Assembly (NCBI GenBank): GCA_030696315.1
Contig: JAUYSM010000021.1
Coordinates: 124,001-188,000, forward strand
Direction of reading: 5' to 3'
Length of the DNA: 64,000 nt
Source of the DNA: Pseudohongiella sp.
Lineage (GTDB): Bacteria; Pseudomonadota; Gammaproteobacteria; Pseudomonadales; Pseudohongiellaceae
In this document: piece after piece, positions 34,916-46,888 of the stretch
How the letters are laid out: each line of letters opens with the position of its first letter
Numbering within the stretch: the first letter of the stretch is position 1
Made by a program: the position numbers and the translations under genes
Notes under the pieces: generated by a model
Told to the model about the DNA's origin: nothing
The model's database searches: none
Seen by the model: only the letters and a program-made list of their open reading frames with translations

Positions 34916-35319
34916 CTGTGTTCAACATGATCAAAAACTGTGCATAAATGGCACTTATCTGTGTATAACTTTTTTATAAAAAAGAGCCTCTTTTTCGCCT
35001 GTGGACAACTGAAGCTTCTATACACAGCATGCAATCAGGTTTACAGCAGCTTCACAATAGCTTCTCCACTGGTTTATACCGGCTATATATCTTTGTTTTA
35101 TATAACAAAAAACACCTTATCTACAGAAAAAGTGTTTACTATTAGTAATAACATCATTAAGTATTTATCTATATTCTTATAAAAATACTAATTTAATGAT
35201 TACTAAAAAGACATAAACCCTACTTGTGGATATTTTCAGGATAAAGACTTCAATTTTCGCTATCAGCGCTTATACTTGAGCACCTTTGAAAAACCCTTTT
35301 ATTTTTAAGAAGTTCTGTT
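34916..35319. other. second candidate origin: DnaA-box cluster in the mnmE-mnmG spacer
   Basis: A 404-base gene-free spacer with six DnaA-box-like nonamers. Two are perfect TTATNCACA sites on the minus strand (34939-34947 TTATGCACA; 34960-34968 TTATACACA). Four differ by one base from consensus: 35000-35008 (minus, TTGTCCACA), 35018-35026 (CTATACACA), 35117-35125 (TTATCTACA) and 35225-35233 (minus, ATATCCACA). A strongly AT-rich run (about 35095-35215) sits between the boxes. In E. coli, oriC lies beside mnmG (gidA), so this position also has precedent. Which spacer is the active origin cannot be told from sequence alone. Confidence 0.6.
35249..35276 (+). promoter_or_regulatory. predicted mnmG promoter
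   Basis: A -10 of TATACT at 35271-35276 with a weak -35 TTCAAT at 35249-35254 and a 16-bp spacer. Transcription would start about 37 bases before the mnmG ATG, at the edge of the DnaA-box cluster. Confidence 0.35.
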
Positions 35320-37224
35320 ATGGACTATGCCAAGCGTTATGACGTGATTGTTGTTGGTGGTGGGCATGCTGGCACTGAGGCAGCGTTAGCCGCTGCCCGT
35401 ATGGGAGTGAAAACGCTATTGCTGACCCATAACATCGAAACTCTCGGTCAGATGTCTTGTAATCCGGCCATTGGTGGTATTGGCAAAAGTCATCTGGTCA
35501 GAGAAATTGATGCCTTGGGTGGCGCTATGGCTAAGGCAGCCGATCTTGCAGGTATTCAATTTAGAATTTTGAACAGCAGCAAAGGACCAGCTGTAAGAGC
35601 CACCAGGGCGCAGGCGGATCGAGCTTTGTATAAGGCTGCTGTTCGCAACATGCTGGAAAATCAAGAAAATCTGGATATTTTTCAACAAGCAGCTGACGAT
35701 TTGATTATTGAACAGGACAAAGTTGCTGGTGTAATAACTCAAATGGGCGTACGTTTTTTTGCGCCACAGGTGGTTTTAACAACAGGAACGTTTCTTGGCG
35801 GAAAAATCCACATAGGATTAGAAAATTCAGCAGGTGGCAGGGCCGGGGATCCACCATCAATCAAACTTGCACAACGTTTGCGAGAACTGCCGTTTAATGT
35901 TGGTCGTCTGAAAACCGGAACACCGCCTCGTATTGATGCTCGCTCAGTTGATTTTTCTGTGATGCTGGAGCAGTTAGGCGATACACCTCTGCCTGTGATG
36001 TCTTTTCTTGGAAAAGTTGATGATCATCCCCGTCAAGTGCCATGTTACATCACAAACACCAACGAAAAAGTACATGACATCATCCGTGGTGGATTAGATC
36101 GCTCACCCATGTATACCGGGGTTATTGAAGGTTTGGGGCCGCGTTATTGCCCGTCTATTGAAGACAAAGTCATGCGGTTTTCAGACAAAACCTCACATCA
36201 GATTTTTGTTGAACCAGAAGGGTTATCGACACATGAGCTTTATCCCAATGGCATCTCTACAAGTCTGCCGTTTGATGTGCAGATTGAACTGGTGCGACAG
36301 ATAAAAGGCTTCGAAAAAGCCCATATAACCAGGCCAGGTTATGCTATTGAGTACGATTATTTTGACCCCAGAGATTTACGTTTCTCTTTGGAAACCAAAT
36401 TTATCAAAGGCTTGTATTTCGCTGGCCAGATCAATGGCACAACCGGTTATGAAGAAGCAGCTGCGCAAGGTTTGTTGGCAGGTATCAACGCAGCACTGGC
36501 AGCTAAAGAACTCGACAGTTGGTGTCCCCGTCGGGACCAGGCCTACATTGGTGTATTAGTTGACGATTTGATAAGTTTAGGTACCAATGAACCGTATCGT
36601 ATGTTTACAAGTCGCGCAGAATACCGCTTGCTGCTCAGGGAAGATAACGCTGATCTGCGCCTGACGGCCATCGGCCGTGATTTAGGACTGGTCGATGATA
36701 TTCGATGGAGTGCTTTCTGCACTAAACAAGTCAGTATCACCACAGAGTTACAACGAATAAAAACCATGTGGGTTCAGCCCAGCACTGATAGAGCTGATGC
36801 TTTGAACCCATTATTGGAAAAACCGATCACACGAGAATATAGCCTCGCAGACCTGCTTTCACGTCCGGATGTTAATTACAAGCAGATGGAAGAAGCTTTG
36901 AAAGGAACATCGGCCGAATTGCCAGAGATTGATCCTCTGGTGTCTGAACAAATTGAAATTCAGCTTAAATATCAAGGATATATAAATAGACAAGAAGAGG
37001 ATATTCAGAAACTCAAACGACAGGAAAATACTGCCTTGCCAGAGGATTTTGACTATCAGCACATTGAGGGTCTTTCCAACGAACTCAAACAGAAGCTGCT
37101 GAAAGCCAGACCAGATTCGATAGCCAAGGCTTCCAGAATTCCTGGAATAACGCCAGCTGCCGTTTCTTTGTTATTGATTTATTTGAAAAAATATCAGTCT
37201 GTCAGAGCACAGAAAACTGCTTGA
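35320..37224 (+). CDS. mnmG: tRNA uridine-34 modification enzyme MnmG (GidA)
   Basis: A 634-residue FAD-binding partner of MnmE in wobble uridine modification. The FAD motif [21 protein letters not shown] is near residue 10. Also seen are [20 protein letters not shown] and the C-terminal [17 protein letters not shown]. Length is close to E. coli (629). The stop is followed by the rsmG ATG after one base, so the two are co-transcribed. Confidence 0.97.
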   Translation: MDYAKRYDVIVVGGGHAGTEAALAAARMGVKTLLLTHNIETLGQMSCNPAIGGIGKSHLVREIDALGGAMAKAADLAGIQFRILNSSKGPAVRATRAQADRALYKAAVRNMLENQENLDIFQQAADDLIIEQDKVAGVITQMGVRFFAPQVVLTTGTFLGGKIHIGLENSAGGRAGDPPSIKLAQRLRELPFNVGRLKTGTPPRIDARSVDFSVMLEQLGDTPLPVMSFLGKVDDHPRQVPCYITNTNEKVHDIIRGGLDRSPMYTGVIEGLGPRYCPSIEDKVMRFSDKTSHQIFVEPEGLSTHELYPNGISTSLPFDVQIELVRQIKGFEKAHITRPGYAIEYDYFDPRDLRFSLETKFIKGLYFAGQINGTTGYEEAAAQGLLAGINAALAAKELDSWCPRRDQAYIGVLVDDLISLGTNEPYRMFTSRAEYRLLLREDNADLRLTAIGRDLGLVDDIRWSAFCTKQVSITTELQRIKTMWVQPSTDRADALNPLLEKPITREYSLADLLSRPDVNYKQMEEALKGTSAELPEIDPLVSEQIEIQLKYQGYINRQEEDIQKLKRQENTALPEDFDYQHIEGLSNELKQKLLKARPDSIAKASRIPGITPAAVSLLLIYLKKYQSVRAQKTA

Positions 37225-37225
37225 T

Positions 37226-37903
37226 ATGTCAGAAACAGCGCTGGACTTTAATCAGTACTCAAAACAATTGAAGCAGGGGGCCGGATTTCTTGGTGTTGTT
37301 CTTTCAGACACGGAAATCAGTTCTTTGCTACAGTTTCTTGCTTTGCTCAACAAGTGGAACAAAGCGTTTAACCTGTCAGCGGTACGTAACCCTGCGGAAA
37401 TGCTGTCTCGGCACCTACTAGACAGTTTGAGTTTGATGCCTTTGCTGCGTGAACATAGGCTAACTGCGCCAACAAAACCCTTTACCGTGCTCGATGTTGG
37501 GACAGGACCAGGCCTTCCAGGAATCCCGCTGGCGATTTGTATGCCAGATACTGATTTCCTGCTTTTGGATAGTAACGGGAAAAAAACACGATTTGTATTT
37601 CAGGCCTGCCTCGAGCTGGGTATAAAAAATGTTGAGGTTGCAAACTCGCGCATCGAAAACTACCAAAGTAACCGGCAAGTTGATATTGTCGTGAGCCGAG
37701 CGTTTGCATCCCTTGTAGACTTTGCATCAGGTTGTGAAAAGGTTGCTGATGCAAACACCCGTCTGATTGCAATGAAGGGGCAATTTCCCGCAGAGGAAAT
37801 TGCTGAACTGCCTGGCAGTTGGCAAATTGTCCGATCACACGAACTGCAAATTCCTGATTTAGATGGAGCAAGACACTTCATAGAACTTGCTAAAAAACGC
37901 TAA
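37226..37903 (+). CDS. rsmG: 16S rRNA m7G527 methyltransferase
   Basis: A 225-residue SAM-dependent methyltransferase for G527 of 16S rRNA. The SAM motif VLDVGTGPGLPGIPLAI is near residues 88-104, preceded by FNLSAVRNPAEMLSRHLLDS. Length is slightly above E. coli RsmG (207). It is one base from mnmG and 15 before parA. Confidence 0.96.
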   Translation: MSETALDFNQYSKQLKQGAGFLGVVLSDTEISSLLQFLALLNKWNKAFNLSAVRNPAEMLSRHLLDSLSLMPLLREHRLTAPTKPFTVLDVGTGPGLPGIPLAICMPDTDFLLLDSNGKKTRFVFQACLELGIKNVEVANSRIENYQSNRQVDIVVSRAFASLVDFASGCEKVADANTRLIAMKGQFPAEEIAELPGSWQIVRSHELQIPDLDGARHFIELAKKR

Positions 37904-37918
37904 AAAAACAGAAACTCA

Positions 37919-38737
37919 ATGCCGGCAACAGGTAGTGACATAGCTCAGGTGGATCAGGTGACACGAATTATCGCTATAGCCAATCAAAAAGGTGGAGTGG
38001 GCAAAACAACAACTTCTGTCAATCTGGCTGCGTCATTACAGGCAACAAAACGTCGAATTCTGCTGGTTGATATGGACCCACAGGGAAACGCCACCATGGG
38101 AAGTGGGGTTGACAAGGCAGACCTTGAATTCTCTATCTATGACCTGTTGATGGGTGAGTGCAGTTTTGACGATGCCAGAGTAACAGCACCTGAAGCTGGT
38201 TTTGATATGTTGCCAGCCAACGGAGATCTGGTCGCTGCTGAGATAGAGCTTCTGGATATGAGTCACAGAGAGAGAATACTTAAAAACATATTGCTGTCTA
38301 TTGCTGACCGATATGACTTTATTGTTATCGATTGCCCTCCTTCTCTCAACATGTTGACGCTGAATGCTCTGGTAGCGGCACAAGGGGTCATCATTCCAAT
38401 GCAATGTGAGTACTACGCTTTGGAGGGCCTATCTGCACTGGTTGATACCATTTCAGCTATCAGTGCGACGCACAATCCCGATTTGAAGATAGAAGGCATT
38501 TTGCGCACCATGTATGATCCTCGCAACAAACTTACAGTTGAGGTATCCGGACAATTATTCACTCATTTTGGTGATCGGGTATACAGGACCGTTGTGCCAA
38601 GAAATGTCAGGCTGGCAGAGGCTCCAAGTTATGGCTTGCCCGTTTTGCAATATGACCGACAATCTCGAGGCGCGCTGGCGTATCTTGCGTTGGCTGGCGA
38701 GATGATCAGGCGTCAAGAACAGCGCGCTGGCGCTTAA
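37919..38737 (+). CDS. parA: chromosome partitioning ATPase ParA (Soj)
   Basis: A 272-residue ParA-type Walker ATPase for origin segregation. The deviant Walker A motif is KGGVGKTTTSVNLA (about residues 24-37), with DMDPQGNATMG and VIDCPPSL following. It begins slightly longer than Soj, with about 15 extra N-terminal residues. It lies 27 bases before parB, and its parS targets are in recF. Confidence 0.96.
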   Translation: MPATGSDIAQVDQVTRIIAIANQKGGVGKTTTSVNLAASLQATKRRILLVDMDPQGNATMGSGVDKADLEFSIYDLLMGECSFDDARVTAPEAGFDMLPANGDLVAAEIELLDMSHRERILKNILLSIADRYDFIVIDCPPSLNMLTLNALVAAQGVIIPMQCEYYALEGLSALVDTISAISATHNPDLKIEGILRTMYDPRNKLTVEVSGQLFTHFGDRVYRTVVPRNVRLAEAPSYGLPVLQYDRQSRGALAYLALAGEMIRRQEQRAGA

Positions 38738-38764
38738 AAATATAGATTTATACAAGGCAACACC

Positions 38765-39661
38765 ATGTCAGGAAAGAAAAAACTAGGTCGGGGTCTGGAT
38801 AAGCTTCTTGGTGGCATTGCGGCCAAAGCCAATGAAGCACAAGCGCTGGCAGCCTCGGATACCTCCTCCAATGGGCTTGTAGACAGTGAACTAAGGCACC
38901 TTCCAATAGATTTGATTCAAAGAGGGAAATACCAACCTCGAACAGATATGCATGAAGAAGCTTTGCAAGAGCTTGCGGACTCAATAAGGGTTCAAGGCGT
39001 AATGCAGCCGATAGTCGTGCGACCTGTTCACGGCGACCGATTTGAAATTATCGCCGGGGAAAGAAGATGGCGCGCCACTCAGATAGCTGGGTTGGATACC
39101 ATTCCTGCGGTCATTCGACTGGTTGGTGATGAGTCAGCAATCGCAATGGCGCTGATAGAAAATATTCAGAGAGAAAATCTCAACCCGATTGAAGAGGCAA
39201 TGGCGCTAAAAAGGCTGCAAGAAGAGTTCAGCCTTACTCAACAAGAGGTGGCAGAAGCCGTAGGTAAATCAAGAACGACGGTGACTAATCTTCTTCGATT
39301 GATGTCGTTAAATCATGACGTACGATTAATGCTTGAACGTGGCGATATCGAGATGGGCCATGCTAAAGCTTTGTTAGGATTGCAACCAGAACAACAAAGC
39401 GAAGCATCCAAAGCAGTTGCCGGCAAAGGTTTGTCTGTCCGGCAAACAGAGGCAATGGTTCGTAAGTTGTTAGATACAAAACCCGCTGAAAAACAAGAAA
39501 CTAGTCGAACAGATCCGGATATCAGCCGGCTGGAAGAGTCACTTTCGGAACGCATTGGTGCAAAGGTGGAGATTCAACATTCAAGCAAAGGATCTGGCAA
39601 GGTAACACTCAGGTACAACAGCTTGGACGAATTAGACGGAATACTTGCTCATATCAAGTAA
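38765..39661 (+). CDS. parB: chromosome partitioning protein ParB (Spo0J)
   Basis: A 298-residue parS-binding CTPase-type ParB. N-terminal KKLGRGLDKLLGG, then PIDLIQRGKYQPRTDMHEEALQELADSI, the catalytic box GERRWRATQIAG and ENIQRENLNPIEEA, and a helix-turn-helix LTQQEVAEAVGKSRTTVTNLLRL. The C-terminal dimer domain ends at about residue 298. It should bind the two parS sites at 26682 and 27339. Confidence 0.97.
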   Translation: MSGKKKLGRGLDKLLGGIAAKANEAQALAASDTSSNGLVDSELRHLPIDLIQRGKYQPRTDMHEEALQELADSIRVQGVMQPIVVRPVHGDRFEIIAGERRWRATQIAGLDTIPAVIRLVGDESAIAMALIENIQRENLNPIEEAMALKRLQEEFSLTQQEVAEAVGKSRTTVTNLLRLMSLNHDVRLMLERGDIEMGHAKALLGLQPEQQSEASKAVAGKGLSVRQTEAMVRKLLDTKPAEKQETSRTDPDISRLEESLSERIGAKVEIQHSSKGSGKVTLRYNSLDELDGILAHIK

Positions 39662-39679
39662 ACAGTGAGCAATATCGTG

Positions 39680-39708
39680 TTGATCGGCTGGCATTTAATC
39701 CATATAAT
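39680..39708 (+). promoter_or_regulatory. sigma-70 promoter of the ATP synthase operon
   Basis: -35 TTGATC (39680-39685), exactly 17 bp spacer, -10 TATAAT (39703-39708). Transcription would begin near 39715 and give a leader of about 55 bases before atpI. It is the best promoter match I found in the window. Confidence 0.75.
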
Positions 39709-39770
39709 GCGCACCTCGAAAAGGGAATGGATGCCAATAACAAGAGAGCTTTTGACGACAAATCGAATCG

Positions 39771-40160
39771 ATGTCAAGTATAAAAGCTCCTCCCATATAT
39801 AAAGTTACTGCCTACCAGTTGATGTTGATATTGGCCGCGTCACTCGCCGTATTAATGCTGTCAGGCTGGGTCAGTGCGTATTCATTACTGATCGGTGGTT
39901 TGCTTTCAGCTTTACCCGGCGCGTTGTTTGCGAGTCGTGTTTTTAAATACCGGGGCGCCAGGGCGGCACAAAAAATTGTTAAAGAGTTATACACCGGCCA
40001 AGTATTAAAGCTGGTGTCGGTAAGTGCGGGCTTTGCATTATGTTTTATCTTTGTTAACCCACTGAATATAGTGGCATTATTTTCAGGATTTGTTCTGGTA
40101 CACATAACAGGCGTGCTTGTGTTTGTCCGCATAAGCAAACCTGACCGGTACAACCCGTAA
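39771..40160 (+). CDS. atpI: ATP synthase accessory protein AtpI
   Basis: A 129-residue membrane protein with four hydrophobic segments, first gene of the atp operon. AtpI is thought to help c-ring assembly or magnesium supply and is not essential. The GARAAQKIVKELYTGQVLKLV loop fits proteobacterial AtpI, which is otherwise poorly conserved. No strong ribosome site precedes the ATG. Confidence 0.85.
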   Translation: MSSIKAPPIYKVTAYQLMLILAASLAVLMLSGWVSAYSLLIGGLLSALPGALFASRVFKYRGARAAQKIVKELYTGQVLKLVSVSAGFALCFIFVNPLNIVALFSGFVLVHITGVLVFVRISKPDRYNP

Positions 40161-40174
40161 AATCGGCAAACTGA

Positions 40175-41056
<882 letters not shown>

Positions 41057-41105
41057 ACCCTTAACCTTTTATTGTTAGACCTTTTGTTAAATCTTGGAGA
41101 AAAAA

Positions 41106-41351
41106 ATGGAAACTATTCAGGCATTTTCTGTTATCGCAATCGCCCTCATTTTTGGTCTTTGCGGTGCTGGTACAGCGGTTGCATTCGGCAATCTGGGTGG
41201 CAAGCTGATTGAAAGCTCAGCACGTCAGCCAGAACTTGCACCAAAACTGCAAGTACAGTTCTTCCTGGTTGCTGGTTTCGTCGACGTAATCTCGATCATC
41301 GGCGTGGGTGTGTCTTTCCTGGTGATCTTCGCAAATCCTTTCCTCGGTTAA
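41106..41351 (+). CDS. atpE: ATP synthase Fo subunit c
   Basis: An 81-residue two-helix proteolipid that forms the rotor ring. The second helix has the proton-carrying acid in a FFLVAGFVDVISIIGVG segment (Asp). I start at ATG 41106 with TTGGAGA upstream; an in-frame TTG four codons earlier is unlikely. Confidence 0.96.
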   Translation: METIQAFSVIAIALIFGLCGAGTAVAFGNLGGKLIESSARQPELAPKLQVQFFLVAGFVDVISIIGVGVSFLVIFANPFLG

Positions 41352-41406
41352 CCAAACGCTTGAATCGATTTTCAAGCCAGCGGATAACTAACGCAGAGGT
41401 AACACC

Positions 41407-41877
41407 ATGAATCTAAATGCAACCATTATCGGCCAATCGATAGCGTTTGCTGTCTTTGTCTGGTTCTGTCTGAAGTATGTTTGGCCTCCAATCATTACTG
41501 CATTGTCAGAGCGTCAGAAAAAGATTGCTGATGGTTTGGAAGCTGCTGACCGAGCTCAGCGCGACTTGAATCTGGCGCAGAACAAAGCGGCTGATGAGCT
41601 TCGCGAAGCAAAGGTCAAAAGTGCTGAAATTATCGATATGGCGAACAAACGTGCCAGCCAGATAGTTGATGAAGCCAAAGATAAAGCCCGTGACGAAGGT
41701 CAGCGCTTGATCGCAGGCGCCAGAGCGGAAATCGAAATGGAAGTTCAGCGGGCCCGCGAAGCGTTGCGTGCGCAAGTTGCTGCTATTGTGATTGCCGGCG
41801 CTGAGAAGATCCTGGAGACATCCGTTGATCAGGCAGCAAACGAAGAGCTTGTTAAAAAACTCGCTTCTGAGTTATAG
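41407..41877 (+). CDS. atpF: ATP synthase Fo subunit b
   Basis: A 156-residue peripheral stalk subunit: one N-terminal membrane helix (about 8-26, ending KYVWPPI) and a long charged coiled coil. The length is that of a standard single b subunit; there is no b' gene. Confidence 0.96.
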   Translation: MNLNATIIGQSIAFAVFVWFCLKYVWPPIITALSERQKKIADGLEAADRAQRDLNLAQNKAADELREAKVKSAEIIDMANKRASQIVDEAKDKARDEGQRLIAGARAEIEMEVQRAREALRAQVAAIVIAGAEKILETSVDQAANEELVKKLASEL

Positions 41878-41888
41878 GCGAACATACG

Positions 41889-42425
41889 ATGGCAGAGTCA
41901 ATAACATTAGCGCGGCCTTACGCAAACGCAGCTTTTGAAGTCGCTGCGGCAGATAACGCCCTGGCTCAATGGTCACATATGCTGAATACGCTAGCGGCAG
42001 TAACGTCGCAGGCAAAAATCAGCGAACTGTTGAAAAGCCCGGCCCTGACTGCTGAAAAGCAGTCTGACGCACTGTTGTTTGTTTGCGGAGACTCTGTCTC
42101 GAGCAAAGGCAGCAACATGGTCAGGTTGCTGGCTGAAAATCGCCGGCTTGCCTTGCTTCCTCAGATATCAGAACTTTTTGACGCGCTGAAAGACGCTCGC
42201 GAAAAAAGCATCGACGTCGAAGTTTCTACGGCGTATGCACTCAGTGATGCGGTGGTTAAAAGTTTGACCGCTGCGCTGGAAAAGCGTCTGGACCGCACAG
42301 TCAAGCTGCACAGCACAGTGAACAAGCAGCTTATCGGGGGCGTAGTCATTCGAGCAGGAGATACTGTTATCGACAACTCCGTTCGAGGAAAACTGAACAA
42401 ATTAGCCGAATCATTGAGTTCCTAG
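41889..42425 (+). CDS. atpH: ATP synthase F1 subunit delta
   Basis: A 178-residue stalk subunit that joins the b dimer to the alpha3-beta3 head. It has [12 protein letters not shown] at the N-terminus and [20 protein letters not shown] near the C-terminus, both typical. It lies 11 bases after atpF. Confidence 0.96.
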   Translation: MAESITLARPYANAAFEVAAADNALAQWSHMLNTLAAVTSQAKISELLKSPALTAEKQSDALLFVCGDSVSSKGSNMVRLLAENRRLALLPQISELFDALKDAREKSIDVEVSTAYALSDAVVKSLTAALEKRLDRTVKLHSTVNKQLIGGVVIRAGDTVIDNSVRGKLNKLAESLSS

Positions 42426-42450
42426 ACCATCTGGGAATGAGGGAAAAAGC

Positions 42451-43995
42451 ATGCAACAACTGAATCCGTCAGAAATCAGTGAAATTATTAAACAAAGAAT
42501 CGACAGTCTTGACGTATCTGTGCAAGCGAAAAACGAAGGTACCATTGTCAGCGTTTCTGACGGTATCGTTCGTATTCACGGCCTTGCCGACGTTATGTAC
42601 GGTGAGATGATCGAATTCGAAGGTGGACTTTTCGGTATGGCACTCAACCTGGAGCGCGACTCCGTAGGTGCCGTGGTACTGGGTGACTACAAGGGACTGG
42701 CGGAAGGCCAGTCTTGCCGTTGCACCAGCCGTATTCTGGAAGTTCCGGTAGGTCCTGAGCTTGAAGGCCGTGTTATTGACGCGCTGGGTAACCCCATCGA
42801 CGGCAAAGGCGCAATCAATGCCAAACTGACATCCCCGGTTGAGAAAGTTGCTCCTGGGGTAATTGCACGTAAGTCTGTTGATCAACCGGTACAAACCGGT
42901 CTGAAAGCGATCGACGCGATGGTACCGATTGGTCGTGGCCAGCGTGAGTTGATCATCGGTGACCGCCAGGTTGGTAAAACTGCTGTTGCAATTGACGCCA
43001 TCATCAACCAGAAAGGCAAAGGCGTTAAGTGCGTATATGTTGCAATTGGCCAGAAGCAATCATCTATCGCTAACGTGGTAAGCAAACTTGAAGAGCACGG
43101 CGCAATGGAATACACCATTGTAGTGGCGGCGAGCGCTTCAGATCCTGCATCCATGCAATATCTGGCACCTTACTCAGGCTGCTCAATGGGTGAGTACTAC
43201 CGCGACCGCGGTCAGGATGCCCTGATCATTTATGACGACCTGACCAAACAGGCTTGGGCTTACCGTCAGATTTCTCTGTTGCTGCGTCGTCCGCCGGGCC
43301 GTGAAGCTTATCCTGGCGACGTGTTCTATTTGCACTCACGTCTGCTGGAGCGTGCATCACGCGTAAGCGCGGATTACGTTGAGCAATTCACTAACGGTGA
43401 AGTAAAAGGCCAGACTGGCTCATTGACCGCTCTGCCTATTATTGAAACTCAGGCGGGTGACGTTTCTGCGTTCGTTCCGACTAACGTGATCTCTATCACC
43501 GACGGTCAGATCTTCCTGGAAACCAACCTGTTTAACGCCGGTATTCGTCCTGCGATCAACGCGGGTCTGTCAGTATCGCGTGTAGGTGGTGCAGCTCAGA
43601 CCAAGATCATCAAGAAACTGGGTGGTGGTATTCGTATTGCTCTGGCTCAGTACCGTGAACTGGCAGCATTCGCGCAATTCGCGTCCGATCTGGACGAGGC
43701 CACTCGTGCGCAGTTGGAGCACGGTCAGCGCGTAACCGAGCTGATGAAACAAGGTCAGTACTCACCGATGTCAGTTGCTGAAATGGCACTAGTTCTGTTC
43801 GCTGCCAACGAAGGCTTCCTGAAAGACGTGGAACTTGCCAAAGTGGTTGCATTTGAAAAGGCGCTGCTGTCCTACGCCAAGAGCCAGAACGCTGAGCTGT
43901 TGGCCAGTGTGAACGCCAAGCCGGACTACAACGATGATATCGCCTCGAAGTTCAAGGCGCTGATTCAGCAGTTCAAAGCAACACAAACCTGGTAA
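42451..43995 (+). CDS. atpA: ATP synthase F1 subunit alpha
   Basis: A 514-residue alpha subunit. The P-loop is [15 protein letters not shown], with [14 protein letters not shown] before it and the arginine-finger region [17 protein letters not shown] after it. Length matches E. coli (513). Confidence 0.98.
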   Translation: MQQLNPSEISEIIKQRIDSLDVSVQAKNEGTIVSVSDGIVRIHGLADVMYGEMIEFEGGLFGMALNLERDSVGAVVLGDYKGLAEGQSCRCTSRILEVPVGPELEGRVIDALGNPIDGKGAINAKLTSPVEKVAPGVIARKSVDQPVQTGLKAIDAMVPIGRGQRELIIGDRQVGKTAVAIDAIINQKGKGVKCVYVAIGQKQSSIANVVSKLEEHGAMEYTIVVAASASDPASMQYLAPYSGCSMGEYYRDRGQDALIIYDDLTKQAWAYRQISLLLRRPPGREAYPGDVFYLHSRLLERASRVSADYVEQFTNGEVKGQTGSLTALPIIETQAGDVSAFVPTNVISITDGQIFLETNLFNAGIRPAINAGLSVSRVGGAAQTKIIKKLGGGIRIALAQYRELAAFAQFASDLDEATRAQLEHGQRVTELMKQGQYSPMSVAEMALVLFAANEGFLKDVELAKVVAFEKALLSYAKSQNAELLASVNAKPDYNDDIASKFKALIQQFKATQTW

Positions 43996-44031
43996 AACCC
44001 AGTCCTGGTAATTTTTGGTAGGCGGTGAATT

Positions 44032-44892
44032 ATGGCTGGTGGTAAAGAGATTCGTGGCAAGATCTCCAGCATCAATAACACGCGGAAAATAACCAGTGCC
44101 ATGGAAATGGTTTCTGCGTCCAAGATGCGTAAATCTCAGGAGCGCATGGCGTTGGGTAAACCCTACGCCACGCATATCCGTAATGTGATTGGTCACGTGG
44201 CGAACGCGAATCCTGAATATCGGCACGTGTATTTCACCACGCGTGAAGTAAAGCGCGTTGCGTACATTGTGGTGTCTTCAGATCGCGGCTTGTGCGGCGG
44301 TCTGAACATCAATGCGTTCAAAGCGGCTGTAAAAGAGATTGCAGCCTGGCGAAAAAAAGACGTCGGTGTTGAATTCTGTGCAGTAGGCGCCAAGGCAGCA
44401 ACGTTTTTTAATAGCTATGGTGGAAAAGTGGTTGCGTCGATCAGAGGATTGGGCGATGCGCCCGAGCTGAGCCAGGTGATTGGCGCGGTCAAAGTAATGT
44501 TAGACAAGTTCACAGCGGGCGAGATTGATCGTTTGTATCTGGTCAATAACACCTTTGTGAATACCATGACTCAAAAGCCGGTCGTATCACAACTTCTGCC
44601 TTTGCAACCGTCTGAAGATAAATCGTTAAAGCACCATTGGGACTATATCTACGAGCCCCAGCCAGAATCCTTGTTGGATGGTTTGCTGAACCGATTTATT
44701 GAAACACAGGTATATCAAGGAGTTGTTGAGAATATAGCCTGTGAGCAAGCTGCTCGAATGCTTGCCATGAAAAACGCAACAGAAAACGCCGGAGAACTGA
44801 TAGAAAAACTTGGCCTTATTTACAACAAAGCGCGCCAGGCGTCTATCACACAAGAGCTTTCAGAGATTGTTAGCGGTGCGGCCGCGGTTTAA
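44032..44892 (+). CDS. atpG: ATP synthase F1 subunit gamma
   Basis: A 286-residue central rotor shaft. The N-terminal [22 protein letters not shown] and the C-terminal [15 protein letters not shown] and [18 protein letters not shown] helices are characteristic. Confidence 0.98.
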   Translation: MAGGKEIRGKISSINNTRKITSAMEMVSASKMRKSQERMALGKPYATHIRNVIGHVANANPEYRHVYFTTREVKRVAYIVVSSDRGLCGGLNINAFKAAVKEIAAWRKKDVGVEFCAVGAKAATFFNSYGGKVVASIRGLGDAPELSQVIGAVKVMLDKFTAGEIDRLYLVNNTFVNTMTQKPVVSQLLPLQPSEDKSLKHHWDYIYEPQPESLLDGLLNRFIETQVYQGVVENIACEQAARMLAMKNATENAGELIEKLGLIYNKARQASITQELSEIVSGAAAV

Positions 44893-44927
44893 GTGCTCAC
44901 GGCAGACATTGAATTTAACCAGATTGA

Positions 44928-46358
<1,431 letters not shown>

Positions 46359-46393
46359 ACAGCCAGACGCACAAGAAACCAGAGAGTAATAAT

Positions 46394-46807
46394 ATGGCGA
46401 TGACAATGCAGTGTGACATCGTAAGTGCCGAAAAACAGATTTTTTCCGGCATGGTCGAAATGGTTGTTGCGACCGGCACACTCGGTGACCTTGGTGTTGT
46501 CTACGGACATGCACCCTTGTTGACCGAACTGATCCCTGGCCCGGTGCGTTGTGTCCTGAGTGGCGGCACAGAAGAGATTTACTACGTTTCAGGTGGTTAT
46601 CTTGAAGTGCAAAGCAGTACAGTCACCGTTTTAGCGGATACTGCACAGCGTGCTTCGGATCTTGATGAAGCAGCTGCTCAGCAAGCGATAGAAGATGTAC
46701 AGAAGGCGATTGCCAACAAAGATGCTGAATTCGAGTACTCTCGAGCGGCGGTTCAATTGGCGGAAGCTGTTGCTCAACTACGTGCCCTCAAGCAACTGCG
46801 AAAGTAA
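46394..46807 (+). CDS. atpC: ATP synthase F1 subunit epsilon
   Basis: A 137-residue subunit that couples and inhibits the rotor. It has the N-terminal beta sandwich ([38 protein letters not shown]) and a C-terminal helical hairpin. It is the last gene before a strong terminator. Confidence 0.97.
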   Translation: MAMTMQCDIVSAEKQIFSGMVEMVVATGTLGDLGVVYGHAPLLTELIPGPVRCVLSGGTEEIYYVSGGYLEVQSSTVTVLADTAQRASDLDEAAAQQAIEDVQKAIANKDAEFEYSRAAVQLAEAVAQLRALKQLRK

Positions 46808-46831
46808 AAATTTTTCAGTGAAAAGCGCGTT

Positions 46832-46864
46832 AAAAAAGGGTAGCCTGATAGCTGCCCTTTTTTT
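46832..46864 (+). terminator. rho-independent terminator of the ATP synthase operon
   Basis: The stem AAAAAAGGGTAGC pairs with GCTGCCCTTTTTT (one G-U pair) around loop CTGATA, and a T-run follows. It ends just 24 bases before the glmU ATG, so glmU would need read-through or a promoter that overlaps the terminator. Confidence 0.9.
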
Positions 46865-46888
46865 ATGGACTAATTTTCGGGTGTATCT

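Noticed and set aside
34940-35182. An 80-codon open frame in the mnmE-mnmG spacer
   Set aside because: It is low-complexity, lies over the DnaA-box cluster and AT-rich run, has no ribosome site, and resembles no protein.
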